Shown: positions 16,012-24,844, counted from the stretch's first letter. The stretch is DNA of 35,966 nt from Stenotrophomonas sp. BIGb0135 (GCF_024810105.1 NZ_JANUDX010000016.1:1-35966), one strand, 5' to 3'. Program-made: numbers and translations. Notes: a model not told the origin generated them from the sequence alone.

Positions 16012-17622
16012 ATGGCGCATTCCGCAGTTGACCACGACGGGCACCACGGGCATCAGCAGAGCTTTGTGGAGCGTTGGTTGTTCTCGACCAACCACAAGGA
16101 CATCGGCACGCTCTACCTGCTTTTCAGCTTCATCATGTTCATCATCGGCGCGGCCATGAGCGTGGTGATCCGCGCCGAGCTGATGCAACCGGGCCTGCAG
16201 TTCGTCAAGCCCGAGTTCTTCAACCAGATGACCACCGTGCACGCACTGGTGATGATCTTCGGCGGGGTGATGCCGGCCTTCGTCGGCCTGGCCAACTGGA
16301 TGATCCCGCTGCAGATCGGCGCGCCGGACATGGCCCTGCCGCGCATGAACAACTGGTCGTTCTGGTTGCTGCCGGTGGCCTTCAGCCTGCTGCTGGTCAC
16401 CCTGTTCCTGCCCGGCGGCGCACCGGCCGGTGGCTGGACGCTGTACCCGCCGCTGTCGCTGCAGGGCGGCTACAACGTGGCCTTCAGCGTGTTCGCCATC
16501 CACGTCGCCGGCATCAGTTCGATCATGGGCGCGATCAACATCATCGCCACCGTGCTCAACATGCGCGCGCCGGGCATCGACCTGCTCAAGATGCCGATCT
16601 TCTGCTGGGCCTGGCTGATCACCGCGTTCCTGCTGATCGCGGTGATGCCGGTGCTGGCCGGTGCGGTGACCATGCTGCTCACCGACAAGTTCTTCGGTAC
16701 CAGCTTCTTCAACGCGGCCGGCGGCGGCGACCCGGTGATGTTCCAGCACATCTTCTGGTTCTTCGGGCACCCGGAGGTGTACATCATGATCCTGCCGGCC
16801 TTCGGCGTGGTCAGCGAGATCATCCCCACCTTCAGCCGCAAGCCGCTGTTCGGTTACCAGGCCATGGTCTACGCGGTGGCCGCCATCGCGTTCCTGTCGT
16901 TCATCGTCTGGGCCCACCACATGTTCACCGTGGGCATGCCGTTGGGGGGCGAAATCTACTTCATGTTCGCCACGATGCTCATCTCCATTCCGACCGGGGT
17001 GAAGGTGTTCAACTGGGTCAGCACCATGTGGCGCGGCTCGCTCACCTTCGAGGCGCCGATGCTGTGGGCGGTGGCCTTCGTCATCCTGTTCACCATCGGT
17101 GGGTTCTCCGGTCTGATGCTGGCCATCGTGGTGGCCGACTTCCAATACCACGACACCTACTTCGTCGTCGCGCACTTCCACTACGTGCTGGTCACCGGCG
17201 CGGTGTTCGCGTTGATCGCGGCGGTGTACTACTGGTGGCCCAAGTGGACCGGGCGCATGTACAGCGAGAAGTGGGCCAAATTCCACTTCTGGTGGTCGAT
17301 CGTGTTCGTCAACCTGCTGTTCTTCCCGCAGCACTTCCTCGGCCTGGCCGGCATGCCGCGGCGCATCCCCGATTACAGCGTGGCGTTTGCCGACTGGAAC
17401 ATGATCAGTTCCATCGGTGCGTTCGGTATGTTCGCCACGCCCTTCATGATGGCCGCGATCCTGCTGGCGTCGCTGCGCAACGGCGAGAAGGCGGCTGACC
17501 GCGCCTGGGAAGGCGCACGCGGGCTGGAATGGACCATTCCCTCGCCGGCACCGGCGCATACGTTCACCACGCCGCCGACGATCCGCCCCGGCGACCTGGC
17601 CCATGACGACATCACCCACTGA
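16012..17622 (+). CDS. ctaD: Cytochrome c oxidase subunit I (536 aa)
   Basis: Catalytic, twelve-helix subunit of the aa3 oxidase, which reduces oxygen to water and pumps protons across the inner membrane. Ligands seen: His77 (heme a) in TTVHALVMIF; His253 (CuB) and Tyr257 of the cross-linked pair in HPEVY; His302/His303 (CuB) in WAHHMFTVG; His388 (heme a3) and His390 (heme a) in AHFHYVL. Glu255 within HPEVY is the D-channel glutamate, marking an A1-type heme-copper oxidase. Length is normal. Preceded by GAGG about 10 bases before the ATG and followed after seven bases by a 44-codon membrane ORF. Confidence 0.98.
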   Translation: MAHSAVDHDGHHGHQQSFVERWLFSTNHKDIGTLYLLFSFIMFIIGAAMSVVIRAELMQPGLQFVKPEFFNQMTTVHALVMIFGGVMPAFVGLANWMIPLQIGAPDMALPRMNNWSFWLLPVAFSLLLVTLFLPGGAPAGGWTLYPPLSLQGGYNVAFSVFAIHVAGISSIMGAINIIATVLNMRAPGIDLLKMPIFCWAWLITAFLLIAVMPVLAGAVTMLLTDKFFGTSFFNAAGGGDPVMFQHIFWFFGHPEVYIMILPAFGVVSEIIPTFSRKPLFGYQAMVYAVAAIAFLSFIVWAHHMFTVGMPLGGEIYFMFATMLISIPTGVKVFNWVSTMWRGSLTFEAPMLWAVAFVILFTIGGFSGLMLAIVVADFQYHDTYFVVAHFHYVLVTGAVFALIAAVYYWWPKWTGRMYSEKWAKFHFWWSIVFVNLLFFPQHFLGLAGMPRRIPDYSVAFADWNMISSIGAFGMFATPFMMAAILLASLRNGEKAADRAWEGARGLEWTIPSPAPAHTFTTPPTIRPGDLAHDDITH

Positions 17623-17629
17623 GGCAACC

Positions 17630-17764
17630 ATGGACAGCCATCCTGACATTGCCGAGGTACAGGCCCTGCAACGCCGCCGCGCACAGCGCACCGCCTGGAA
17701 GGTGGGGCTGGTGGCGGTGGCGGTCTACGTGGGCTTCATCCTCAGCGGGGTGATCGGGCGATGA
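17630..17764 (+). CDS. Small single-helix membrane protein in the oxidase operon (44 aa)
   Basis: A short ORF between ctaD and ctaG with a basic segment (LQRRRAQRTAWK, residues 13-24) followed by one transmembrane helix (VGLVAVAVYVGFILSGVIG). Its stop overlaps the ctaG start as ATGA, typical of translational coupling, and it fills the gap exactly, so it is probably real. GAGG lies five bases before its ATG. Short membrane ORFs at this position are known in other proteobacterial oxidase operons and are thought to be assembly factors; that role is inferred from context only. Confidence 0.8.
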   Translation: MDSHPDIAEVQALQRRRAQRTAWKVGLVAVAVYVGFILSGVIGR

Positions 17765-18357
17765 GCGCAGACCGCCCGGTCGCCCCCGCGCGCACGGCGG
17801 GCCTGCCCCGCCTGATCGGGGTGGCGCTGGCGGTGTTCGTGCTGACCTTCTCGCTGGTGCCGTTGTATCGGATCGCCTGCGAGAAGGTGTTCGGGGTGCG
17901 GCTGGAGCGTGGTCCGGGCGCAGCGGCCGGCGGCGCGGTCGCCACCGGCAAGCGCACCGTGCGGGTGGAATTCGATGGCGGCGTCAACTCCAAGCTGCCC
18001 TGGGCCTTCCACCCCGAACAGCTGACCATGGACGTGGTGCCCGGCGAGCTCAACGAGGCGCTGTACTTCGCGCGCAACGACAGCGACCGCGCGCTGGTCG
18101 GCAGCGCGGTGCCCTCGGTGGCACCGGCCAAGGCCTCGGGCTATTTCAGCAAGACCGAGTGCTTCTGTTTCACCGCGCAGACCCTGCAGGCGGGCGAGAA
18201 GCGCGACATGCCGGTGCGTTTCATCGTCGATCCCGACCTGCCGGCCAACATCAAGACGATCACCCTGTCCTACACCTTCTACAAGAACGACGCGCTGTCC
18301 GCGCAGCTGCCTGCCGCCGCCGCGGCGGTCCCGGCCAACGCGCACGCCGCTCCCTGA
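17761..18357 (+). CDS. ctaG: Cytochrome c oxidase assembly protein CtaG/Cox11 (198 aa)
   Basis: Copper chaperone that delivers copper to the CuB site of subunit I. One N-terminal transmembrane helix (about residues 18-38, PRLIGVALAVFVLTFSLVPL) anchors a periplasmic immunoglobulin-like domain. The copper-binding CFCF motif is present in KTECFCFTAQTL, with the family block YRIACEKVFG after the helix and VDPDLPANIKTITLSYTFY near the end. The start overlaps the stop of the 44-aa ORF. ctaE follows after 21 bp. Confidence 0.96.
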   Translation: MSADRPVAPARTAGLPRLIGVALAVFVLTFSLVPLYRIACEKVFGVRLERGPGAAAGGAVATGKRTVRVEFDGGVNSKLPWAFHPEQLTMDVVPGELNEALYFARNDSDRALVGSAVPSVAPAKASGYFSKTECFCFTAQTLQAGEKRDMPVRFIVDPDLPANIKTITLSYTFYKNDALSAQLPAAAAAVPANAHAAP

Positions 18358-18378
18358 TACGCACCGGATCCTGAGACC

Positions 18379-19254
18379 ATGGCCCAGCAAAATCCCGATG
18401 CCACCGTGTATTTCGTGCCCACGCACAGCAAATGGCCGTTCATCGGTTCCATTGCGATGATGGTGACCATGGTCGGCGTGGCCAGTTGGCTCAACGATTC
18501 CAGTTGGGGCAAGTGGACCTTCTATACCGGCATCGCGATGCTGGTGCTGACCCTGTTCTGGTGGTTCAGCGACGTGGTGCGCGAATCCCAGGCCGGCAGC
18601 TACAACCGCCAGGTCGACGGCTCGTTCCGCATGGGCATGGTCTGGTTCATCTTCTCCGAAGTGATGTTCTTCGGTGCGTTCTTCGGGGCGCTCTTCTACA
18701 CCCGCAACCTGGGTCTGCCGTGGCTGGGCGGCGAGGGCGACCGGGTGATGACCAACGAGTTGTTGTGGACCGGCTACTCGGCGGCATGGCCGACCAACGG
18801 CCCCGGCGCGATCGGTGGCCACTTCCAGACCATCCCCGCGTGGGGCCTGCCGCTGATCAACACCCTGATCCTGCTCACCTCCGGTGTCACCCTCACCATC
18901 GCCCACCATGCGCTCAAGGCCGGGCATCGCCGTCAGCTGCTGGTCTGGCTGGGGCTGACGGTGGCACTCGGCGTGTTCTTCCTGACCCTGCAGGCCGAGG
19001 AATACATCCACGCCTACAAGGAACTCAACCTCACCCTGGGCTCGGGCATCTACGGCTCGACGTTCTTCATGCTCACCGGCTTCCACGGCGCGCACGTGCT
19101 GCTCGGCACGATCATGCTGGGCGTGATGTGGCTGCGCTCGGCCAAGGGGCACTTCACCCGCGACAACCATTTCGGCTTCGAAGCGGCCGCGTGGTACTGG
19201 CACTTCGTCGACGTGGTGTGGCTGATGCTGTTCCTGTTCGTCTACGTGCTGTAG
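18379..19254 (+). CDS. ctaE: Cytochrome c oxidase subunit III (291 aa)
   Basis: Seven-helix subunit that stabilises the catalytic core of the aa3 oxidase. Family blocks seen: KWPFIGSIAMM at the N-terminus, VWFIFSEVMFFGAFFGALFY, the lipid-cleft region, LGVFFLTLQAEEYIHAYKE, FFMLTGFHGAHVLLG and YWHFVDVVWLMLFLFVYVL at the end. Full-length. It ends the first set of co-directional oxidase genes; the next gene lies on the other strand. Confidence 0.97.
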   Translation: MAQQNPDATVYFVPTHSKWPFIGSIAMMVTMVGVASWLNDSSWGKWTFYTGIAMLVLTLFWWFSDVVRESQAGSYNRQVDGSFRMGMVWFIFSEVMFFGAFFGALFYTRNLGLPWLGGEGDRVMTNELLWTGYSAAWPTNGPGAIGGHFQTIPAWGLPLINTLILLTSGVTLTIAHHALKAGHRRQLLVWLGLTVALGVFFLTLQAEEYIHAYKELNLTLGSGIYGSTFFMLTGFHGAHVLLGTIMLGVMWLRSAKGHFTRDNHFGFEAAAWYWHFVDVVWLMLFLFVYVL

Positions 19255-19274
19255 CGTCGGCGCGACACCGCGTG

Positions 19275-19297
19275 CCGCACCGAGGCGGGTGCGGTTT
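19275..19297 (+). terminator. Possible weak terminator after ctaE
   Basis: Seven-base-pair hairpin CCGCACC / GGTGCGG followed by only three T, 20 bases past the ctaE stop. It touches the end of the opposite-strand gene. The short T-run makes this uncertain. Confidence 0.35.
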
Positions 19298-19515
19298 CAG
19301 CCGCCGATGCCGTGGGGTTTGATCCAGCCGGTGTAGATGCCGATGGCCACCAGCGCGATCAGTGCCACCGACACCGCGATGCGGCGGGTGAGCGCGTTGA
19401 CGGTGCGCTTGGTCTGGCCGCGATCGACCAGCAGGTAATACAGCCCGGCGCCCAGATTCCAGACGATGACGATCAGAAACGCGATTACCAGCAGGGTCTT
19501 CAACGAATCATTCAT
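19297..19515 (-). CDS. Twin transmembrane protein, DUF2909-like (72 aa)
   Basis: Two predicted transmembrane helices (about residues 6-28 and 45-62) joined by a short basic loop (DRGQTKRTVNALTRR). The size and layout match the DUF2909 'twin transmembrane' proteins found near cytochrome oxidase genes. It is convergent with ctaE and its start is 57 bp from the SURF1 gene on the other strand, so it splits the cluster in two and has its own promoter region. Its role is unknown; context suggests oxidase biogenesis. Confidence 0.85.
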   Translation of the reverse strand: MNDSLKTLLVIAFLIVIVWNLGAGLYYLLVDRGQTKRTVNALTRRIAVSVALIALVAIGIYTGWIKPHGIGG

Positions 19516-19572
19516 GCGCGGCTCGATGGCGGGGCGGGTACGCCTATATCACCGCGTTTGGTCGCCGTTGTC

Positions 19573-20307
19573 ATGATGCGCAAGCACACACGCCTGATCG
19601 CCTGGGTGGCCGCGCTGCTGGTGATCGTCGGTTTCTGCCAGCTGGGGCGCTGGCAACTCCAGCGCATGCACGAAAAACAGGCCCTGCTCGACCAGCAGGT
19701 CCCCGCGCGTGTGCAGGCGCTGCGCCTTGCCGAGGCGCTGGCGGCACCGCTGCGGCTGCGTTGGGTGGAAGACCGCGGCCGTTACCTGCCGGGCACCGTG
19801 CTGCTGGATAACCAGACCCGCGCCGGGCGCGCCGGCTTCAAGCTGTACCAGCCGTTCCTGAGCGAAGACGGGGCGCGCGTGCTGGTCGACCTGGGCTGGC
19901 AGCCGATGCCGCCGGACCGGGTGCTGCCCCGCCTGCACGTACCGCAGGGGCCGGCCCGCATTGCCGGGCTGCTGGCGCCGCCACCGGCCAGCGGCATCGC
20001 GCTGGGCCCGGCACTGGCCACCACCCCGCAGGCCGGCGTGTGGCTGGCCAACCGCCTGCCACCGGACGAGGTGGCGCGCGCGCTCGGCTTGCCGCCGCGC
20101 AGCCTGCCCGAGCGGGTGCTGCGGCTGGACCCGGCGCTGCCCGGCGGCTATGCGCGCGACCTCGACCTGCTGCCCAACACGCTGCCGCCCAGCCGCCATC
20201 TCGGCTATGCGGTGCAATGGTTCGCGCTGGCGTTGACCGTCCTGGTGGTCGCGCTGGTCCTGGAATTCCGCCTGCGTCGCCGCCCTGCCGCCGGTTCCCG
20301 GCGCTGA
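19573..20307 (+). CDS. SURF1 family oxidase assembly protein (244 aa)
   Basis: Inner-membrane protein that helps insert heme a into subunit I. It has the SURF1 layout: one transmembrane helix at each end (about residues 8-26 and 216-234) enclosing a periplasmic domain. Family text is visible: LGRWQLQRMHEKQALLD, RGRYLPGTVLLDNQTRAGRAG, VDLGWQP and SRHLGYAVQWFALALTVLV. Two adjacent ATG codons (19573, 19576) can start it; no strong Shine-Dalgarno is seen. It opens the second half of the cluster: SURF1, SCO-like protein, ctaA, ctaB. Confidence 0.93.
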   Translation: MMRKHTRLIAWVAALLVIVGFCQLGRWQLQRMHEKQALLDQQVPARVQALRLAEALAAPLRLRWVEDRGRYLPGTVLLDNQTRAGRAGFKLYQPFLSEDGARVLVDLGWQPMPPDRVLPRLHVPQGPARIAGLLAPPPASGIALGPALATTPQAGVWLANRLPPDEVARALGLPPRSLPERVLRLDPALPGGYARDLDLLPNTLPPSRHLGYAVQWFALALTVLVVALVLEFRLRRRPAAGSRR

Positions 20308-20334
20308 GCGTCCCAACATGAGAAAATGCCGCCC

Positions 20335-20910
20335 ATGAATGCCACTTCCCAGGATCGGCTGCCCTCGCGCTCACGCGGCCGCTGGACGTTGATCGCCTTG
20401 TTCGCGCTGTTCTTCGGCGCAATGGCCCTGGCCGGCGTGCTGCGCTTCTCCGGCTGGCAGCCCACCGCGCACCGCAACGCCGGGCAGCTGCTGCAACCGC
20501 CGGTCGATCTGCGCCAGCGCCCGCCGCTGCTCGCCGACGGCCAGGTCTATCCGTGGAACCCCGACGCGCGCACCTGGCGCATCCTGGTGGCACCGTCTGC
20601 AGGCTGTACGAGCGAGTGCGTCACTTTGTCGCAGGGATTGGGCAAGGTGTGGCAGCTGTTCGGGCATAACGCCGATAATGTCGAGATCCTGTGGCTGGGC
20701 ACGCCGCCGGCCGAGGTCCAGGGCTTGCCCGCATTGCGCGCGCTGCGCGACCAACCGGCCCTGCGTTCCGCCCTTCCCGCCGTGGATGACGCCGCCGGCA
20801 CGCCGGTGTATGTGATCGACCCCAACGGTTTCGTGATCATGCGCTACGCACCGGGATTCGATATGGCCGGTCTGCGCAAAGACCTGGCCACGCTGCTGAA
20901 ACTGAAGTGA
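20335..20910 (+). CDS. SCO-like thioredoxin-fold oxidase assembly protein (191 aa)
   Basis: Membrane-anchored protein with one N-terminal helix (about residues 16-37) and a periplasmic domain. The domain contains APSAGCTSECVTLSQ, a CxxxC pair at the position where SCO/PrrC proteins bind copper or carry out thiol exchange, and ends with VYVIDPNGFVIMRYAPGF, a typical thioredoxin-fold strand pair. Proteins of this kind between SURF1 and CtaA are common in Proteobacteria. Start could be ATG 20326 (three residues longer) or 20335; spacing does not decide. Eleven bases separate it from ctaA. A thiol-redox or copper role in CuA assembly is inferred. Confidence 0.85.
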   Translation: MNATSQDRLPSRSRGRWTLIALFALFFGAMALAGVLRFSGWQPTAHRNAGQLLQPPVDLRQRPPLLADGQVYPWNPDARTWRILVAPSAGCTSECVTLSQGLGKVWQLFGHNADNVEILWLGTPPAEVQGLPALRALRDQPALRSALPAVDDAAGTPVYVIDPNGFVIMRYAPGFDMAGLRKDLATLLKLK

Positions 20911-20921
20911 GTTCCGTTTAG

Positions 20922-22130
20922 ATGAGCCTTTCCGCACGCCCGGTGCTGCACCGCAATTTCCACCGTCTGGCGTGGTTTGCGCTGATCATGACCGCCAGCA
21001 CGATCATGTTCGGTTCGTTCGTGCGCCTGTCCGATGCGGGCCTGAGCTGCCCGGACTGGCCGACCTGCTATGGCCGGGTCACCTGGCCGCAGCATGCCGC
21101 CGACGTGGTGGGCCACGAGGCCGCCAAGATCCGGCCGCTGGAAACGCACAAGGCCTGGCGCGAGCAGGTCCACCGCTTCCTGGCTGGCGCGCTCGGCATC
21201 GAGATCCTCACCCTGGCGCTGCTGGCCACGCGTCGTCGCCGCTGGGGCAGCACCGCGGTGGTGACCGCATGCGTACTGGTGGCCACCGGCATACCGCTGT
21301 ACATGATGGGCATGCACGTACCGGCCAGCATCCTGGCCATCCTCGGCGAGGCCATCCTGCTGATCGCCGCGCTGCGCTGGAACAACATCGACCTGGCCCG
21401 TGCCGCGTTGCTGACCCTGGCGGTGGTGATCTTCCAGGCGCTGCTGGGCATGTGGACGGTGACCTGGCTGCTCAAGCCGATCGTGGTGATGGGGCACCTG
21501 CTCGGCGGCATGTTGATGTTCAGCCTGCTGGTGTGGATGGCGTGGCGTGCCACGCACATGCCGATCACGCTGGTGGAAGCACCGAAGCTGAAGTGGCTGA
21601 TCCGCGCCGGCGTGGCCGTGCTGGTGCTGCAGATCGCGCTGGGCGGCTGGGTCAGCGCCAATTACGCCGCGCTGGCGTGCGGCGGTGGCAGTGCGTCGCT
21701 GGACAACTTCCCGCGTTGCGTCAGCCAGTGGTGGCCGCAGCATGATTTCAAGGAAGGCTTCACCCTGTGGCGCGGCATCGGCGTGGACTACGAAGGCGGC
21801 GTGCTCGATGGCGCCTCGCGGATCGCGATCCAGCTGGCGCACCGGATGATGGCGATCGTGGTGGCGGTGTACCTGCTGTGGCTGTCGGTGCGCCTGTTCA
21901 AGCTGCCGAGCATGCGCGGCTGGGCCAGCGCATTGGGCCTGCTGGTGGTGCTGCAGATCACCCTGGGCATCCTCAACGTCAAGTTGGCCGTGCCGCTCGA
22001 AGTGGCCGTCGCGCACAGCGGCGGGGCCGTGGCGCTGCTGTTCGTGCTGGTGACGTTGCTGGCACGCCTGCGCGCGCCGGATGCGGACGGCAAGGCCGTC
22101 GCCGCGTCGTCCACCGTGCAGGCAGGCTGA
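20922..22130 (+). CDS. ctaA: Heme A synthase, COX15/CtaA family (402 aa)
   Basis: Eight-helix membrane enzyme that oxidises the C8 methyl of heme O to a formyl group, making heme A for the oxidase. The N-terminal signature RLSDAGLSCPDWPTCYG is intact, followed by HKAWREQVHRFLAG (first heme-ligand histidines). The second half repeats the fold with GGWVSANYAALACGG and LAHRMMAIVVAVYLLW. It contains the two-cysteine loop in ACGGGSASLDNFPRCV typical of this family. Length is normal for the proteobacterial class. It is four bases upstream of ctaB, so the two heme-modifying enzymes are coupled. Confidence 0.96.
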   Translation: MSLSARPVLHRNFHRLAWFALIMTASTIMFGSFVRLSDAGLSCPDWPTCYGRVTWPQHAADVVGHEAAKIRPLETHKAWREQVHRFLAGALGIEILTLALLATRRRRWGSTAVVTACVLVATGIPLYMMGMHVPASILAILGEAILLIAALRWNNIDLARAALLTLAVVIFQALLGMWTVTWLLKPIVVMGHLLGGMLMFSLLVWMAWRATHMPITLVEAPKLKWLIRAGVAVLVLQIALGGWVSANYAALACGGGSASLDNFPRCVSQWWPQHDFKEGFTLWRGIGVDYEGGVLDGASRIAIQLAHRMMAIVVAVYLLWLSVRLFKLPSMRGWASALGLLVVLQITLGILNVKLAVPLEVAVAHSGGAVALLFVLVTLLARLRAPDADGKAVAASSTVQAG

Positions 22131-22134
22131 CGGC

Positions 22135-23025
22135 ATGGCCAGTTACCGTCAGTACTGGGACCTGACCAAGCCCAAGGTCGTCGCCCTGATCGTGTTCACC
22201 GCACTGGTCGGGATGTTCCTGGCCATTCCGGGGGTGCCCACCGCGCAGCAGGCCATCGACGGCGCGCTGGGCTTCCTTGGCATCTGGCTGGCCGCCTCGG
22301 CCGCCGCGGCGATCAACCAGCTGCTGGACGCGCGCATCGACGCGCAGATGGCGCGCACCTCGTGGCGTCCGTTGGTGGTGGGCAAGGTCAAGCCGTGGCA
22401 GGTGCTGGTGTTCGCCGGCATCCTGATCGCGTTGTCGATGACGATCCTGGTGGTCTGGGTCAATGTCATCACTGCGGTGCTCACCTTCGCCTCGCTGATT
22501 GGTTACGCGGTGATCTACACCGTGTACCTCAAGCGCGCGACCTCGCAGAACATCGTCATCGGCGGCCTCGCCGGTGCCACCCCGCCGTTGCTCGGCTGGG
22601 CGGCGATCACGGGGATGCAGGGCCCGTGGGACTGGGCCTATGCGTCGCTGCTGGTGCTGATCATCTTCATCTGGACCCCGCCGCATTTCTGGGCACTGGC
22701 GATCTTCCGCCGCGAGGATTACGCCAAGGCGGAAATCCCGATGCTGCCGGTCACCCACGGCGTGGCGTATACCCGCAAGTCGATCATGGTGTATTCGATC
22801 GCGCTGGCCGTGGTGAGCATTCTGCCGGTGGTACTCGGCATGAGCGGCGTGTTCTACCTCGGCGGGGCGATCGTGCTCAACGCGGTGTTCCTCTGGTACG
22901 CGTGGCGCATGCTCAACCCGCCGGACGAACTGTTCTCGATGAAGATGTTCGGCTACTCCATCTTCTACCTGATGGCGCTGTTCGCCTTCCTGATGGTGGA
23001 CCACTGGATGTTGCCCTGGTTGTAA
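22135..23025 (+). CDS. ctaB: Protoheme IX farnesyltransferase, heme O synthase (296 aa)
   Basis: UbiA-family prenyltransferase adding a farnesyl group to heme B to make heme O, the substrate of CtaA. Start at ATG 22135 gives the usual N-terminus DLTKPKVVALIVFTALVGM. The conserved polar loops are present: NQLLDARIDAQMARTSWRPL (prenyl-diphosphate/Mg site), YTVYLKRATSQNIVIGGLAG, and WTPPHFWALAIFRREDY with EIPMLPVTHG. Nine hydrophobic segments. It is the last gene of the oxidase cluster; the 223 bp beyond hold no clear gene. Confidence 0.97.
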   Translation: MASYRQYWDLTKPKVVALIVFTALVGMFLAIPGVPTAQQAIDGALGFLGIWLAASAAAAINQLLDARIDAQMARTSWRPLVVGKVKPWQVLVFAGILIALSMTILVVWVNVITAVLTFASLIGYAVIYTVYLKRATSQNIVIGGLAGATPPLLGWAAITGMQGPWDWAYASLLVLIIFIWTPPHFWALAIFRREDYAKAEIPMLPVTHGVAYTRKSIMVYSIALAVVSILPVVLGMSGVFYLGGAIVLNAVFLWYAWRMLNPPDELFSMKMFGYSIFYLMALFAFLMVDHWMLPWL

Positions 23026-23248
23026 GCGACAGGCGGCGGGCGACGGGGTGATGCATCGCGCAGGCGCTTGCAAGCACCTGACGGTGTCATCGCGCGACGG
23101 ACGCCATTGCCGGTACGGCACCCGCCTTGGCTGGCTGGAACGGTATTCATCGGAGCAGCAGGCGCACACCCCGGCGCGAGTCAGGCCGAGGCCACCTCCA
23201 CAAGCGTCGCGCGGTTCAGTCCGGACCGATGACCGGCGCGCCTGCGTG

Positions 23249-24256
23249 TCAGTCTCGACCGATGTCCGGGGCCGGCGCGATCGGATCCCGCGCATACCGC
23301 TGGGCGATCATCGCGCAGACGATGAGCTGGATCTGGTGGTAGATCATGATCGGCAACACGATCGCGCCCAGGCTGCCGCCAGCGAACAACACCTTGGCAA
23401 TCGGAACGCCCGTGGCGAGGCTTTTCTTGGAGCCGCAGAACAGGATGGTGATCTCGTCTTCGCGGTTGAAGCCCAGCCGGCGTGCGATGAAGCGGATCAG
23501 CGGCATCGCGATGCCGAGCAGGACGGCGGCCACGACCGCCACGGTCAGCAGCGACAGCAGCGGCGTCTTGCTCCACAGGCCTTCGCTGACGGCCTCGCCG
23601 AACGCCGAATACACCACCAGCAGGATGGTGGCCTGGTCGGTGTAGCGCAGCAGCGCGCGCTGGCGCTCCACCCAGCCGGCAATCCATGGGCGCAACAGGT
23701 GGCCGGCCACGAATGGCACCAGCAGCTGCAGCATGATGCTGACGATGGCCTGCACCGGGTTGTGCATGCCGCCCTCGGTGCCGGCCAGCAGGGCCAACAG
23801 CAGCGGGGTGAGGAACACGCCGAGGATGCTCGACAGCGAGGCGCTGCAGACCGCCGCCGGGACGTTGCCCCGCGCCATCGAGGTGAAGGCGATGGACGAC
23901 TGCACGGTGGACGGCAGCGCGCACAGGAACAGCACGCCGATGTACAGCTCGGGCGTGAGCAGCCAGCCATCCAGTGGTTTGAACAGCAGCCCCAGCAGCG
24001 GGAACAGCACGAAGGTGCAGGCCAGGATGGTGAGGTGCAGGCGCCAGTGCAGGACGCCGGCCACGATCGACTCACGCGGCAGGCGCGCGCCGTGCAGGAA
24101 GAACAGCGCGGCGATGGCCACGTCGGTGACGTCGTCGAGCACCATCGCCGCCGCGCCGTGCATCGGCAGGAGGGAGGCCAGCAGCACGGTGCCGAGCAGG
24201 GCGAGGGTGAAGTTGTCCGGTCGCAGGCGCGACCACCAGGGCTTCATGCGCGGCAT
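23249..24256 (-). CDS. Bile acid:sodium symporter-family transporter (SBF-like, 335 aa)
   Basis: Ten-segment inner-membrane transporter of the BASS/SBF-like group (the bacterial YfeH-type proteins). Visible family blocks: FFLHGARLPRESIVAG, LCALPSTVQSSIAFTSMARG, AVCSASLSSILGVFLTPL and the paired helix-break block FCGSKKSLATGVPIAKVLF. The substrate cannot be told. Start at 24256 (MPRMKPWW) or at 24247 (MKPWW). It is the last gene of a minus-strand run after dnaG and the DUF442 gene (43 bp upstream). Directly downstream, a roughly 20-bp segment covering the last codons is duplicated imperfectly. Confidence 0.9.
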   Translation of the reverse strand: MPRMKPWWSRLRPDNFTLALLGTVLLASLLPMHGAAAMVLDDVTDVAIAALFFLHGARLPRESIVAGVLHWRLHLTILACTFVLFPLLGLLFKPLDGWLLTPELYIGVLFLCALPSTVQSSIAFTSMARGNVPAAVCSASLSSILGVFLTPLLLALLAGTEGGMHNPVQAIVSIMLQLLVPFVAGHLLRPWIAGWVERQRALLRYTDQATILLVVYSAFGEAVSEGLWSKTPLLSLLTVAVVAAVLLGIAMPLIRFIARRLGFNREDEITILFCGSKKSLATGVPIAKVLFAGGSLGAIVLPIMIYHQIQLIVCAMIAQRYARDPIAPAPDIGRD

Positions 24257-24299
24257 GCTCCTGTCATGGGGGGAAAAGAATGCGGGAACGCGCGCGGGC

Positions 24300-24830
24300 T
24301 CAACGCGCGCCGGCCTGTTCGATGCGCGCGCGGGTGGGCGGCTCCAGCGAGGTCATGCCGGCCTTGCGGCCGAATTCCAGGGCCTGGTCCAGCGAAGCTC
24401 CCTGGCGTGCCTGCAGCAGCGCCAGCAAGGCACCGGCGCGGTTGCCGGAGGCGCAGTGCACCAGCACCGGTCCCTGGCTGTTCTCCAGCGCGGCGTGGAG
24501 TGCGCGTGCATTGGCCTCGGTGAGGCCGGCGGCGCCGGCCACCGGGATGCGCACGTAGCGCAGGCCCAGCCGTTCGGCGGCGGCGGTCTCATCGAAACCC
24601 CGATCTTCCTCGGGCTGACGCAGGTCGATCACGGTGCGCACGCCGGCGTCGGCGGCCTGGTGCAGCTGCGCGGCGCTCGGCTGGCCCGCGCTGTAGAGCT
24701 GGGGGCGTGGCTGCGCGAAGGGCAGCTCGCTGGCCCAGGCGCACGGGGCCAGCGCGATCAGGGTGGCCAGCGTGCCACGCAGCAGGCGGCGGGCGAACGC
24801 TGCGGCGGGATTCACGGTGGGAAGCGCCAT
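24300..24830 (-). CDS. Secreted DUF442 / phosphatase-like protein (176 aa)
   Basis: Protein of the beta-lactamase-hydrolase-like (DUF442) branch of the tyrosine-phosphatase fold. A signal peptide (residues about 14-34, ending CAWAS) directs export. The family opening YSAGQPSAAQL (46-56) and VIDLRQPEED (67-76) are clear. The P-loop reads His125-Cys126-Ala-Ser-Gly-Asn-Arg131, a CX4R loop, one residue shorter than the CX5R of classic tyrosine phosphatases but usual for DUF442. The gene starts 14 bp after the dnaG stop and is probably cotranscribed with it. Substrate unknown. Confidence 0.88.
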   Translation of the reverse strand: MALPTVNPAAAFARRLLRGTLATLIALAPCAWASELPFAQPRPQLYSAGQPSAAQLHQAADAGVRTVIDLRQPEEDRGFDETAAAERLGLRYVRIPVAGAAGLTEANARALHAALENSQGPVLVHCASGNRAGALLALLQARQGASLDQALEFGRKAGMTSLEPPTRARIEQAGAR

Positions 24831-24844
24831 GGCGGCTCCGTCAG

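Noticed and set aside
15802..17691. 629-codon open frame opposite ctaD
   Set aside because: Shadow of subunit I; no conserved text.
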